Assembly (NCBI RefSeq): GCF_032268605.1
Contig: NZ_CP130318.1
Span: 2,328,001 to 2,392,000, forward strand
Direction of reading: 5' to 3'
Length of the DNA stretch: 64,000 bases
Origin: Paenibacillus aurantius
GTDB taxonomy: Bacteria; Bacillota; Bacilli; Paenibacillales; NBRC-103111
The translations under genes and the position numbers were made by a program. Position 1 is the stretch's first letter, and each line of letters opens with the position of its first letter. The notes under the pieces are model-generated. The model did no database searches. It had not been told where the DNA came from and saw only the letters and a list, made by a program, of their open reading frames with translations. Below, in pieces: positions 19,985 through 29,151 of the stretch.

Positions 19985-20971
19985 ATGCGCTGGCATGAAG
20001 TAACGGTTCATACAACCGAGGAAGCGATCGAGATGATTTCCAATTTCATCCATGAGCTAGGGGCAGGCGGGGTTTCGATAGAGGAATCGGGTACTCTTAA
20101 CAAGCAGAGGGATACGTCGCTCGGCCAATGGTACGAACGCCCGCTTAATGACATCCCGGAGGGAAGAGCCGTCATCCAGGGATATTTCTCCGAGGGAACG
20201 GACATGGACACCGTTCTGGCAAGCTTGAAGCAGTCGGTTCAAGAGCTGGCGGAGTACAGCATCGACACGGGAGAGCCCGTTTACGAGCTGAAGGATGTGG
20301 ACGATGAGGATTGGGCGACCGCCTGGAAGCAGTACTTCAAGCCTATCCGGATTACCGACAGGCTGACGATCAAGCCGACGTGGGAGGATTACGAGGCCTC
20401 TGCCGAAGAGATCATTCTCGAGCTGGATCCCGGCATGGCGTTCGGAACGGGGACCCATGCCACAACCTCGCTTTGTCTGCGGACCATCGAGAAGGTGGTT
20501 CGTCCGGGTGATGAAGTGATCGATGTGGGTACCGGCTCCGGGATTCTGGCCATCGCCGCCGCGAAGCTCGGGGCGAAGCATGTGCTCGCCCTGGATCTGG
20601 ATCCGGTCGCCGTCTCAAGCGCCGAGGAGAATACCAAGCTGAACGGGTTGGAGAATCAGGTGACCGTACGCTTGAGCGATCTGCTGCAGGCGCTTCGGGA
20701 TAACGGCCAAAACGGTGAGGACCTTGGGGTAACCATGCCGGTGCAGGTGGTCGTGGCGAACATTCTGGCCGAGATCATCCTGCTCTTCGTGGAGGACGTA
20801 TTCGAGGCACTGGAGCCGGGCGGAACCTACATTGCGTCGGGGATTATCGAAAGTAAGGAGCGGGTCGTCACGGAGGCGCTGACGAAGGCGGGCTTCACTT
20901 TGAAGGACCGGTTCCAGGATGGGGACTGGGTCGCCCTGGTGGCGGGAAAGCCGCAGGTGAACGGTGGATAA
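19985..20971 (+). CDS. prmA: Ribosomal protein L11 methyltransferase
   Basis: A 328-residue SAM-dependent enzyme that methylates ribosomal protein L11. The N-terminal substrate domain starts MRWHEVTVHT. The linker carries FGTGTHATT, and the catalytic domain has motif I VIDVGTGSGILAIAA and the acidic LALDLDP; VVANIL is the usual motif IV. AGGAGG lies 6 nt before ATG 19985; an ATG at 19979 is too close to it. The gene lies after dnaJ as in B. subtilis (yqeT). Confidence 0.95.
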   Translation: MRWHEVTVHTTEEAIEMISNFIHELGAGGVSIEESGTLNKQRDTSLGQWYERPLNDIPEGRAVIQGYFSEGTDMDTVLASLKQSVQELAEYSIDTGEPVYELKDVDDEDWATAWKQYFKPIRITDRLTIKPTWEDYEASAEEIILELDPGMAFGTGTHATTSLCLRTIEKVVRPGDEVIDVGTGSGILAIAAAKLGAKHVLALDLDPVAVSSAEENTKLNGLENQVTVRLSDLLQALRDNGQNGEDLGVTMPVQVVVANILAEIILLFVEDVFEALEPGGTYIASGIIESKERVVTEALTKAGFTLKDRFQDGDWVALVAGKPQVNGG

Positions 20972-21665
20972 TCTGGGCGGACTTCTTCGCTATCCCATTG
21001 ACGAGATTCCGTTTATTCTGCTTGTTCTGGTCATTGCGTTCACCTTTCACGAATTTGCTCACGCCTATGTGGCGGACAAATTCGGGGATCCGACTCCCCG
21101 GTCGATGGGCCGGGTGACGCTGAACCCTATGGTCCATCTGGATGTCCTGGGGACGATTCTTATTTTCCTTTTGGGCTTCGGCTGGGCTAAGCCCGTGCTG
21201 ATCAAAAGGAGCAACTTCCGCAAGCCCCGGCTTATGGGTATTCTCGTCTCCTTTGCCGGTCCGCTCGCTAATCTCATTCTGGCTTTTCTCGGGTTCCTGC
21301 TCGTCTACCTGCTTGGGTACTTCGGAGTCTTTCAATCGATGAACCCGGGTGTACATTCCGCTTCCCTGCTGTTTCTGGAGCGCTTTGTCCAGCTTAATCT
21401 CGTTCTGTTCTTGTTCAACCTGCTGCCGCTGCCGCCGCTTGACGGCTACCGCATTCTTCAGGATTTTCTGCCGCTGCGCACCCGGCTTGTGGTGCAGCAA
21501 TATGAGCAGTGGGTCGTTTTTCTGTTCCTGCTTATGTTCTTTATCCCTCCCTTATACAGCAGCACCCTGGGGCAAATCTTCACGCTGGTGGGGCCTCTCG
21601 CCGGCGTCATGCATAACATTCTGCAGGCCATCTTCGGTCCGGTGACCATCGATCTGGTTTCCTAG
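20964..21665 (+). CDS. Site-2 protease family (M50) integral membrane metalloprotease
   Basis: 233 residues with about five or six membrane segments. Zinc motif HEFAH at 29-33 and the third-ligand motif NLLPLPPLDGYRIL near 150-165 are both complete. Proteins of this short type cut within the membrane, but their substrates are mostly unknown. It starts at GTG 20964, eight bases before the end of prmA, so the two are translationally coupled. A terminator follows. It is unrelated in length to SpoIVFB-type or RseP-type members with PDZ or CBS domains. Confidence 0.88.
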   Translation: MDNLGGLLRYPIDEIPFILLVLVIAFTFHEFAHAYVADKFGDPTPRSMGRVTLNPMVHLDVLGTILIFLLGFGWAKPVLIKRSNFRKPRLMGILVSFAGPLANLILAFLGFLLVYLLGYFGVFQSMNPGVHSASLLFLERFVQLNLVLFLFNLLPLPPLDGYRILQDFLPLRTRLVVQQYEQWVVFLFLLMFFIPPLYSSTLGQIFTLVGPLAGVMHNILQAIFGPVTIDLVS

Positions 21666-21712
21666 ATGAGCGGAATAGGGACCCGGGGCTCGGGTCCTGT
21701 TATAAATCAGGC

Positions 21713-21750
21713 AAGCTGGCGACGGTAATCACCCGCGTCAGCTTTTTTTT
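21713..21750 (+). terminator. Intrinsic terminator after the M50 protease gene
   Basis: Eight-bp stem AGCTGGCG/CGTCAGCT-type with one G-U pair, followed by eight T. Confidence 0.8.
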
Positions 21751-21805
21751 CGGTCATCCTGTGGTGATTCTTTCTCCTCTCTATCGCGAACGGCTAAATT
21801 GGGTA

Positions 21806-21834
21806 TTGCAATTTGCAAGATTTACCTACATAAT
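21806..21834 (+). promoter_or_regulatory. Candidate sigma-A promoter for the lamin-tail protein gene
   Basis: TTGCAA, 17 nt, CATAAT, in an otherwise gene-free stretch. It predicts a start near 21841 and a 5' leader of about 207 nt. Confidence 0.6.
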
Positions 21835-21840
21835 GGAGGG

Positions 21841-22047
21841 GAATGATGTAACCGGTTTCATCAAGATACCGGTTATCCATAGGAAAACCGTATGGGTGGA
21901 GACATTGAGAGAACCCAGGAATCCTATCTGCAGCACCGGAAACGATTGATTTGGCAAGCCATTTCCGGAAAGCAGGCGGTACCTGAGTTTTTTTGTTGTC
22001 TTTTTTTGTTGCCTCTACATACGCAATCATTTACGAGGAGGAAGGCT
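21841..22047 (+). promoter_or_regulatory. Structured 5' leader, unassigned
   Basis: Several hairpins follow one another: AACCGGT/ACCGGTT (21849-21873), CCATA/TATGG, GGGT/ACCC, and CCGGAAA/TTTCCGG (21936-21968) enclosing TGG-CAAG-CCA. After these comes CAGG/CCTG with a run of seven T near 21990, a possible weak terminator about 55 nt before the gene. The layout resembles a regulatory RNA, but I recognise none of the known riboswitch cores (no GEMM, T-box, ydaO or cobalamin signature). Confidence 0.4.
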
Positions 22048-25000
22048 ATGAAACGCAAATGGAAGAAAACCGTCGCCCAGTCGGTCGTTCTGTCGCTCGT
22101 CGCCACGACCGCCGCTGCGGGATGGCCGATCGTTTCCGCATCGGCTGAAGCTTCTATACCGGCCGTTCTGATTACGGAGCTGGTGCCGGACACGGCCAAT
22201 GAAAGCAGCAACGACGGGTACGAGTACGTGGAGCTGTACAACGCAACGGACGCCCCGCTCTCCTTGGCCGGCTATAAGCTTAAAGGCAGGGTTCCGAATA
22301 CCACCAGCCAATGGGAAGGCGTCCTGGGAGCGGACGCCGTCATTCCCCCGCGTGAAAGTATACTGGTCTGGACGCAGAATTCCACAATTTCAGGCTTGAA
22401 TCTGACCCGCGACAAGTTCCGGGCGAATTACAAGCTGACGAGTGAACAGCTGCCGGATGAGCGGATAACCATTCTGCAGAACGTATCGGGACTGTATAAC
22501 GGAAGCTCGACGCAAAAAGACATCACCATCAGCCTGGCCAACCCGGAAGGCAGCGATCTGGTTGCCGCGACCTACTTCGTGAACGGAACCGACGATACCT
22601 TTGAGAACAAAGGGATCTCGTTCCGCCAGCCGGCCTCCGGAATCACAATGGTCCATAACGGAGGCAACAAAGAGGCTACGCCGGGCCGCGTCTTACAGGC
22701 GGAGGTGCCGGGCTTGGCGCCGTCCGACCTGCTTGCAGCCGGGGGAGACCACAGCCTGACACTCTCCTGGACTCCGGCGAACGATCCGGCCGTGACCGGT
22801 TACCGGATTTATTCCCGCGAAGGCTTGCCTCCCGTTTCCGTTACGGAGCCTGCTTACACGTACAGCGGCTTGACGAACGGAAAAGACTATACGTTTACCG
22901 TATCCACTCTGTACGGGGATGGGAATGTTTCGCCCGCCTCCCCCGCGTTTCGCGGAATAGCGGGCATCCCGGTTCTCCCGTCCAACACGACCGGCCTTCA
23001 GGCGCTGCCCCGCAGCGGAGCCGTTCTCCTTAGCTGGGACCCCGCTCCAGAGGGCGACGTCGTGGGGTACCGTCTCTACCAGGACGGGGTGCAGAAGCCT
23101 GGTCTCGTGACGGGCACCACCTACACAGCCGATGGGTTGACCAATGGAGAACCGGTCACCTTCGCCGTCTATGCCGTTAACCAGGCGGGTCTTGTATCCG
23201 CGCAGCCGGCGGTTGTTACGCAGATTCCGCAGGCCGCTCCTTCTTTCTTGGTCACCGAGATGGCGCCCGACACCAAAAACGTGGATTACAAAACAGGCGG
23301 AACGGACGCTTTCGAATTCATCGAGCTGTATAACAATACCTCGACGCCTATTAACCTTAAGGGCTACCAGTTGAACTATGTCGCGGGTGCGACCGTTTAC
23401 AAATATCCGATTACGGAGGACAAGATTGTTCCGCCGGGGTCTCCCTTCGTGATCTGGTTCAAAAACACAAATGTGCAGCAGGTCGGTCTTGCCGAGTTCA
23501 ACCAGGCTCACGGCAGCTCGATCACAGAGGACCAACTATACGTCATCGTCAACGGAGGAATGGCCAATACGGCGGCCCGCGGCGTTCAATTCCTGGATCC
23601 GGATAAAACGGTGATCAGCTCCGCTACCTACCAGCCTCAGGATGTCGGAGAGAGCATCAGCGCGAACTTCATTCCGGACCCCGCTTTCGGCACGGAATCG
23701 ATCGAGCGCTTCAGTAGGCCGACCAATCCCGGATACCTATATCCCGTTCAGCGGACGCCCGATCCGGCGGATACGGCATTGCCGTCTGCTCCAACCGGCG
23801 TCCAGGTGACCGCAGGGGTGGGAGGGGTCAAGGTCACCTGGAGCAGCTCCCTCGAACAGGACGTTGCCTATGTCAACGTGTATGTAGACGGTACGGTACG
23901 CAAGAAGGTTCTTATGCCGGCCGCTGAAGCGGTGATCGAAGGCCTGGAGAACGAGGTTCCCATCACAGTGCGGATCAGCTCACTCGATACGGCCGGACGA
24001 GAGTCGGTCCTTACCGAGCCGGTGACGGTTACTCCGACAGAAAGCTCGATGCCGGCTCTGCTCTTGACGGAGATCGTACCGGATACGTGGAATACGGAGC
24101 CGCTTGACGCGCGCGATGTATACGATGCCTTCGAATTCATCGAGCTGTATAATCCGCGTCAGGTGCCTGTTGACCTGAACGGCAAGACGGTACGGTTTAC
24201 CCAGCCCGACGATGCAACGAAGAACTGGTCCTGGACGTTCCGCCAGCCTACGGTCATCGGGCCGAAGCAGACGCTGGAGTTCTGGGTTCGTCCGAACGGA
24301 CTCGGCTATCTGAACAAGGAAGGCTTCAACTTTTCCTACTTCGGCTTCCAGACCGACAAGTACGTGCCGGAGTCGTCAATTGTGCTCGGGGACGGGGCCG
24401 GCGGCCTTACCAACGGCGGAGGAACCATCGACATCGTCGAACCCGACGGAACCGTCATCGTGACCGCTTCCTATAAGGCAGGACAATTCCTGGAGCGAAA
24501 AGGCATCTCTTACGCCTATCCGATGTTCGGCGGAACGGGCATGCGCCAGGCCGAAATCCAGCAGACGGCTACACCGGGAATGGTGGATGCTTCACAGGTG
24601 CCGCAGGCCGCAAACAGCGATACGACCGCTCCAGCCGCGCCTGCCGGCTTTACAGCCGAACCGGGCGCCGGAGAGGCGACCGTCCGCTGGCAGCCGAACG
24701 GGGAAGCGGATTTGGCGGGCTACCGCCTTTATATGAACGGCCAATACGAGCTGACGCTCCCCGCATCGGCCACGTCCTACAAAATGCCGGCTCTGCCGGG
24801 TAAAGTAAAAGTGAAATTCGAGCTTAGCACGGTCGACCGGGCGGGGAACGAATCGGCGAAAGCCGCGGTTACGGTTACCCCCGACTATGCGATCATGACC
24901 CAGACCGAGCGGGATCCGAGCCCGGCAAACGCCTTGACGGAATCGCGGTTCCAGGAGGCATGGGACATCGGCGGCAAAGGACCGGTCATTCCGGGCCTTG

Positions 25001-26220
25001 TGCAAGGACATGTTCCGCAAGGAATGTCTTATTATTCGGGCAACGGCAAGGAGTGGATCCTGAGCGCGGCTTACCATTACTCGGGTGATCCGAGTACACT
25101 GGCCGTTATAGACGCCAAGACGGGCTTGCTCGAGAAGTACGTTCACCTGAAAAATCCCGACGGCTCAATCTATGTCGGCCATGCCGGCGGGGTGGCGGTC
25201 AGCAAGGAAAACGTGTGGCTCTCCTCCGGTAAAAAAATGTACCGCCTGCCTATTCAAGCTTTGCTGAATGCGGAGAGCGGAGGATTCGTCCAATTTGCCG
25301 ATTCGTTCGGGGTCGTCACTAACTCTTCGTTTACGGCTTATGAGGATGGGGTGCTGTGGGTGGGCGAGTACAGCAATCCGCCGTCTTATACCGTCAGCCC
25401 GACCCATACGCTTCAGGACCGGAACGGAGAAACCCACCTTTCCTGGATCGCGGGCTACAAGCTGGGAGAGGATGATCTAATCCCGGCGGCGGCGCCAAGC
25501 TTCCTGGAAGAGAACATCCAGAAGGTAGTACCGGATTACGTGCTCAGCATCGGGGACAAAATTCAGGGTGTGGCGTTCCATAACGGGGAAGTGCTACTTA
25601 CGAACAACTTCGGACGGCCTTACAACCTGATTGTCCGGCATACGATGCCGAATGTCGCGGATGCGGCTTCCAAGCATACCGAGGTGTCCGTCGGCGGAAT
25701 CGGGGTTCCCGTCTGGTTCCTGGATGGAGTTAACCAGACAGGCTCGCTCCAAATTCCGACCTCAGCTGAAAATATGTTTATCCGGAACGAGGATGGCGAG
25801 GATTACCTGTATGTCAATTTCGAATCCGGCTCGAACCACATGAGGTACATGTCTTCGTATTCCATGGACCGCTTGCTCCGGTTGAATCTAGCGCAAATGC
25901 GCGCTTACGACAGCAGGACCTTTACAGGCGTTCCCGGCCAATTGGTCATGGGGGATCGGGCACAAGCGATCGTTCTTGCGGAGCGCGGCAGCCGGGAGGC
26001 GGAGAATGTGACCTCCGAATACACCTGGTCGAGCAGCAACCCGGCTGTTGCCCAAGTATCCGCTTCTGGTCTCGTGAAAGGCATCCGACCGGGCGATGCA
26101 ACGATCACAGGTACATCGGCCAGCGGCACCGTGCAGGTGACCGTGCAGGTAACGCCGCCGAAAGGAGGCCTTCACCTCGGGGACTCCGGTGATCACGGTG
26201 GAGGACCGGGTAAAAGATAG
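22048..26220 (+). CDS. Large secreted protein with lamin-tail, fibronectin III and Big2 domains
   Basis: 1390 residues with a Sec signal peptide (basic start, hydrophobic core, cut near ASAEA at about residue 34). Order: lamin-tail domain 1 (about 38-200, LITELVPDT), Fn3 (224-300), Fn3 (311-389), lamin-tail 2 (400-565, LVTEMAPDT), Fn3 (581-661), lamin-tail 3 (670-848, LLTEIVPDT), Fn3 (862-945), a region that looks like a beta-propeller (975-1278, short strand pairs such as ENVWLSSGKKMYRL), and Big2 (1293-1368, YTWSSSNPAVAQVS). It ends in a Gly/His/Asp tail without LPXTG, SLH or a membrane anchor, so it is probably released or bound non-covalently to the wall. No catalytic motif is visible. 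The start has GAGGAGG 5 nt upstream; an upstream in-frame extension to 21892 runs through the leader. Confidence 0.85.
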   Translation: MKRKWKKTVAQSVVLSLVATTAAAGWPIVSASAEASIPAVLITELVPDTANESSNDGYEYVELYNATDAPLSLAGYKLKGRVPNTTSQWEGVLGADAVIPPRESILVWTQNSTISGLNLTRDKFRANYKLTSEQLPDERITILQNVSGLYNGSSTQKDITISLANPEGSDLVAATYFVNGTDDTFENKGISFRQPASGITMVHNGGNKEATPGRVLQAEVPGLAPSDLLAAGGDHSLTLSWTPANDPAVTGYRIYSREGLPPVSVTEPAYTYSGLTNGKDYTFTVSTLYGDGNVSPASPAFRGIAGIPVLPSNTTGLQALPRSGAVLLSWDPAPEGDVVGYRLYQDGVQKPGLVTGTTYTADGLTNGEPVTFAVYAVNQAGLVSAQPAVVTQIPQAAPSFLVTEMAPDTKNVDYKTGGTDAFEFIELYNNTSTPINLKGYQLNYVAGATVYKYPITEDKIVPPGSPFVIWFKNTNVQQVGLAEFNQAHGSSITEDQLYVIVNGGMANTAARGVQFLDPDKTVISSATYQPQDVGESISANFIPDPAFGTESIERFSRPTNPGYLYPVQRTPDPADTALPSAPTGVQVTAGVGGVKVTWSSSLEQDVAYVNVYVDGTVRKKVLMPAAEAVIEGLENEVPITVRISSLDTAGRESVLTEPVTVTPTESSMPALLLTEIVPDTWNTEPLDARDVYDAFEFIELYNPRQVPVDLNGKTVRFTQPDDATKNWSWTFRQPTVIGPKQTLEFWVRPNGLGYLNKEGFNFSYFGFQTDKYVPESSIVLGDGAGGLTNGGGTIDIVEPDGTVIVTASYKAGQFLERKGISYAYPMFGGTGMRQAEIQQTATPGMVDASQVPQAANSDTTAPAAPAGFTAEPGAGEATVRWQPNGEADLAGYRLYMNGQYELTLPASATSYKMPALPGKVKVKFELSTVDRAGNESAKAAVTVTPDYAIMTQTERDPSPANALTESRFQEAWDIGGKGPVIPGLVQGHVPQGMSYYSGNGKEWILSAAYHYSGDPSTLAVIDAKTGLLEKYVHLKNPDGSIYVGHAGGVAVSKENVWLSSGKKMYRLPIQALLNAESGGFVQFADSFGVVTNSSFTAYEDGVLWVGEYSNPPSYTVSPTHTLQDRNGETHLSWIAGYKLGEDDLIPAAAPSFLEENIQKVVPDYVLSIGDKIQGVAFHNGEVLLTNNFGRPYNLIVRHTMPNVADAASKHTEVSVGGIGVPVWFLDGVNQTGSLQIPTSAENMFIRNEDGEDYLYVNFESGSNHMRYMSSYSMDRLLRLNLAQMRAYDSRTFTGVPGQLVMGDRAQAIVLAERGSREAENVTSEYTWSSSNPAVAQVSASGLVKGIRPGDATITGTSASGTVQVTVQVTPPKGGLHLGDSGDHGGGPGKR

Positions 26221-26243
26221 ACAGCATTAAACCAAAAGCCTGC

Positions 26244-26278
26244 TGGCGCCGGAATATTTCTCCGGCGCCATTCTTTTT
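26244..26278 (+). terminator. Terminator after the lamin-tail protein gene
   Basis: Ten-bp perfect stem TGGCGCCGGA/TCCGGCGCCA with a 7-nt loop and TTCTTTTT. The 190 nt between it and rsmE hold no clear gene. Confidence 0.9.
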
Positions 26279-26466
26279 ACCAGAGGGTTGTTCTTGCCCG
26301 TGCACTTCGGCCGGTCCGAATGAATAAGCGCTCCACCGGATAAGCTTGGTAAAAGGATGGCAAAAGCCGCACAATCGCCCGCTCCTGCAGGACGGGGGGT
26401 AGCATTTCGGCTGTAAAAAAGGTAAGATGAAGGTTGGAACTTTGGCAGAAAAGAGTGATCATACGC

Positions 26467-27231
26467 ATGCAGCGTTATTTTGTTCCTCCCGAACAGTTCG
26501 GTCCGGAATCTGTCCGGATCACGGGGGATGACGCCCACCATCTCCTGCGGGTGATGAGAGGGCAGCCGGGAGATAAGGTCATCTGCAGCAACGGAAGCGA
26601 CCGGGTCGTTCTGGCTGAGCTTCAGGAGCTGGGGAAGACGGAGGCCCAAGCCCTTATCGTGGAGGAGCTTCCTTTTGCAGGAGAGCCGGCTATTGAGGTT
26701 TGGGTGGCCCAAAGCCTCCCCAAAGGGGACAAGCTGGAGACCGTCATCCAGAAAGGAACGGAGATCGGCGCGGCCAAATTCCTGCCTTTCCTGTCGGAGC
26801 GGACCGTCGTCCAATACGATGCCAAGAAGGAAGCGAAGAAGCTGGAGCGCTGGCAGAAGATCGCGAAGGAAGCCGCCGAGCAGGCCCACCGCAGCCGGGT
26901 CCCCGTCGTTGACGGGACCCGAACGTGGAAAGAACTGCTTAAGGCGGCGGCTGAAGCCGACTTGGCACTGATCTGTTACGAGAAGGAGAACGGGCTCCAG
27001 CTGAAGCAGGCGCTGGCCGGAAAGCTCGGCCAACCAGCGGAGGGAAAGAAGGCCCTTCGCGTTTTGTTCGCCATAGGGCCGGAAGGCGGCTTCGCTGAAC
27101 AGGAAGTGGAACAGGCGGAAGAGGCCGGCTTCCGATCCGTCGGTTTGGGAGCCCGCATCCTTCGCACCGAGACGGCTGCTATGGTGGCGCTCGCGTGCCT
27201 TTTCTATGAATCCGGAGAAATGGGGGAATAA
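26467..27231 (+). CDS. rsmE: 16S rRNA (uracil-1498-N3)-methyltransferase RsmE
   Basis: A 254-residue SPOUT-fold methyltransferase that modifies U1498 of 16S rRNA. An N-terminal PUA-like domain (QRYFVPPEQF, DDAHHLLRVMR) is followed by the knotted SAM domain with IGPEGGF and LGARILRTETA. I start at ATG 26467, where the family usually begins; GTG 26455 and TTG 26434 are in frame, and the ribosome binding site is weak for all three. The gene sits 5 nt before mtaB, as yqeU-yqeV in B. subtilis. Confidence 0.93.
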   Translation: MQRYFVPPEQFGPESVRITGDDAHHLLRVMRGQPGDKVICSNGSDRVVLAELQELGKTEAQALIVEELPFAGEPAIEVWVAQSLPKGDKLETVIQKGTEIGAAKFLPFLSERTVVQYDAKKEAKKLERWQKIAKEAAEQAHRSRVPVVDGTRTWKELLKAAAEADLALICYEKENGLQLKQALAGKLGQPAEGKKALRVLFAIGPEGGFAEQEVEQAEEAGFRSVGLGARILRTETAAMVALACLFYESGEMGE

Positions 27232-27236
27232 TCGTT

Positions 27237-28577
27237 ATGCCCAGCGTGGCTTTTCATACATTGGGCTGCAAGGTGAACTTCTACGAAACGGAAGGCATCT
27301 GGCAGCTGTTCAAGAACGAAGGATACGAGATGGTGGATTTCGAGCGGACCGCCGACGTCTACCTGATTAATACCTGTACCGTAACAAACACGGGGGATAA
27401 AAAGAGCCGGCAGGTAATCCGCCGTGCCATCCGGCGCAATCCGGAGGCGATCATCGCGGTAACCGGGTGCTACGCCCAAACGTCGCCGGCCGAGGTCGCC
27501 GCCATTCCCGGCGTCGATATCGTTATCGGGACGCAGGACCGCCACAAGATCATTCCGTTGATCAAGCAGTTTCAGGCGGAGCGCCAGCCGATCAATGCGG
27601 TTCGCAACATCATGAAGACGCGGGAGTTCGAGGAGCTGGACGTGCCGGAATTCTCCGACCGCACCCGGGCGTTCCTCAAAATTCAAGAAGGCTGCAACAA
27701 CTTCTGCACCTTCTGCATCATCCCGTGGTCCCGCGGCCTATTAAGAAGCCGCAAGCCCGAAAGTGTAGTCGAGCAGACCAAGCAGCTTGTCTCGGCCGGC
27801 TACCAGGAGATCGTTCTGACCGGTATTCATACGGGCGGTTACGGAGAGGATCTGGAGAACTACAACCTAGCGAAGCTGCTGTGGGATCTCGATAAGGTGG
27901 ACGGGCTGAAGCGCGTCCGCATCTCCTCCATTGAAGCGAGTCAGATTACCGACGAGGTGCTGGACGTCCTGAAAGGGTCGGAGAAAATGTGCCGGCACTT
28001 CCACATTCCGCTTCAGGCCGGTCATGACGAAGTCCTGAAACGGATGCGCCGCAAGTACACCACGGCGGAGTACGGCGAGAAGATCGAGCGGATCCACCGG
28101 ATCATGCCGGATGCGGCCATTACGACCGACGTCATCGTCGGCTTCCCCGGTGAGACGGAGGAGATGTTCCGCACCGGTTACGAATTCATGAAGCGGATGC
28201 GTTTTGCCGAGATGCACGTCTTCCCTTATTCCAAGCGGACCGGAACCCCGGCCGCCCGCATGGAGGACCAGGTGGACGAAGAGATCAAGAACCGCCGCGT
28301 TCATGAGCTGATCGACCTCTCCGAGAGAATGCAGCTGGAGTACGCGAAGCCTTTTGTCGGCCAGGTGCTCGAAGTCATTCCGGAGCGTACGTACAAGGAG
28401 GCCCCGGACAGCGGGCTCATGATGGGGTACTCGGACAACTACATCCAGCTGGTCTTCCCGGGCTCCGAGGACTTGATCGGCCGGATCGTGAAGGTCAAGG
28501 TGGACGAAGCCGGCGTGAACGAATGCAAGGGAACGCTGGTGCGTGTGCTGGACGATGCTCCGGCCGCCGCGGTTTAG
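27237..28577 (+). CDS. mtaB: tRNA (N6-L-threonylcarbamoyladenosine(37)-C2)-methylthiotransferase MtaB
   Basis: A 446-residue radical SAM enzyme that turns t6A37 of tRNA into ms2t6A. The N-terminal UPF0004 domain holds three cluster cysteines (C11, C47 and about C78). The radical SAM motif CNNFCTFC has C153, C157 and C160. A C-terminal TRAM domain is present (about 375-440). Length and motifs are normal. It follows rsmE by 5 nt in the conserved yqeU-yqeV order. Confidence 0.95.
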   Translation: MPSVAFHTLGCKVNFYETEGIWQLFKNEGYEMVDFERTADVYLINTCTVTNTGDKKSRQVIRRAIRRNPEAIIAVTGCYAQTSPAEVAAIPGVDIVIGTQDRHKIIPLIKQFQAERQPINAVRNIMKTREFEELDVPEFSDRTRAFLKIQEGCNNFCTFCIIPWSRGLLRSRKPESVVEQTKQLVSAGYQEIVLTGIHTGGYGEDLENYNLAKLLWDLDKVDGLKRVRISSIEASQITDEVLDVLKGSEKMCRHFHIPLQAGHDEVLKRMRRKYTTAEYGEKIERIHRIMPDAAITTDVIVGFPGETEEMFRTGYEFMKRMRFAEMHVFPYSKRTGTPAARMEDQVDEEIKNRRVHELIDLSERMQLEYAKPFVGQVLEVIPERTYKEAPDSGLMMGYSDNYIQLVFPGSEDLIGRIVKVKVDEAGVNECKGTLVRVLDDAPAAAV

Positions 28578-28587
28578 AATCGTGTGG

Positions 28588-28617
28588 GAAAGCTCCAAGG
28601 AATTGGAGCTTTCTTTA
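28588..28617 (+). terminator. Intrinsic terminator after mtaB
   Basis: Stem GAAAGCTCCAA/TTGGAGCTTTC with loop GGAA, followed by TTTA. The T-run is short but the stem is perfect. Confidence 0.75.
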
Positions 28618-28709
28618 CTTCTTGCGTCTCGGCTGACTTTTTGTCTAACGTCGAGATACCGCGATAGGTGTAAAGCCTTTTTGAAGGTGGTAAGGAAGGG
28701 GATAAAGAG

Positions 28710-29150
28710 ATGGGCATCCAGGAAATATCGGCAGGCGGCGTGGTGTACCGCGGTGCGGGAGGCGGACTCGAAATTCAAATGATTCAAGACCGCTATGGGG
28801 TTATTACGCTCCCAAAGGGAAAGATGGAACCGGGAGAGACGATTGAGGAAACCGCCCTGCGGGAAATAGTAGAAGAAACGGGCATCCGGGGTAGGATTGT
28901 CCAGCATCTGGAAACGGTCCGGTATCCTTATACTTCCCCTGAGAAGGGAAACGTAGATAAGGAAGTGCATTATTACCTGGTGGAGGCGCTGGGTGGCGAG
29001 CTTCAGGCCCAGCTGGAGGAAATCCGCGGAGTGGAATGGCTCCCGCCTCACGAAGCGTGGAACCGGCAAAAAGAGTCGGGCTATGAAAACAATCAATCGG
29101 TCCTGGAGAAGGCTTTTAGGGCACTGGGACTTACCACGGAGGAGAACTAA
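28710..29150 (+). CDS. Nudix hydrolase
   Basis: 146 residues. The Nudix box GKMEPGETIEETALREIVEE is complete, beginning near residue 39. The start AGGVVYR is typical of the MutT-like diadenosine-polyphosphate or NTP pyrophosphatases, but the substrate cannot be read. GGAAGGGG lies about 11 nt upstream of ATG 28710. deoC begins one base after the stop, so a shared role in nucleotide or deoxynucleotide salvage is possible. Confidence 0.9.
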   Translation: MGIQEISAGGVVYRGAGGGLEIQMIQDRYGVITLPKGKMEPGETIEETALREIVEETGIRGRIVQHLETVRYPYTSPEKGNVDKEVHYYLVEALGGELQAQLEEIRGVEWLPPHEAWNRQKESGYENNQSVLEKAFRALGLTTEEN

Positions 29151-29151
29151 G

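Noticed and set aside
21892-22047. N-terminal extension of the lamin-tail protein
   Set aside because: It would bury the signal peptide behind 52 residues and cover the structured leader; GAGGAGG supports ATG 22048.
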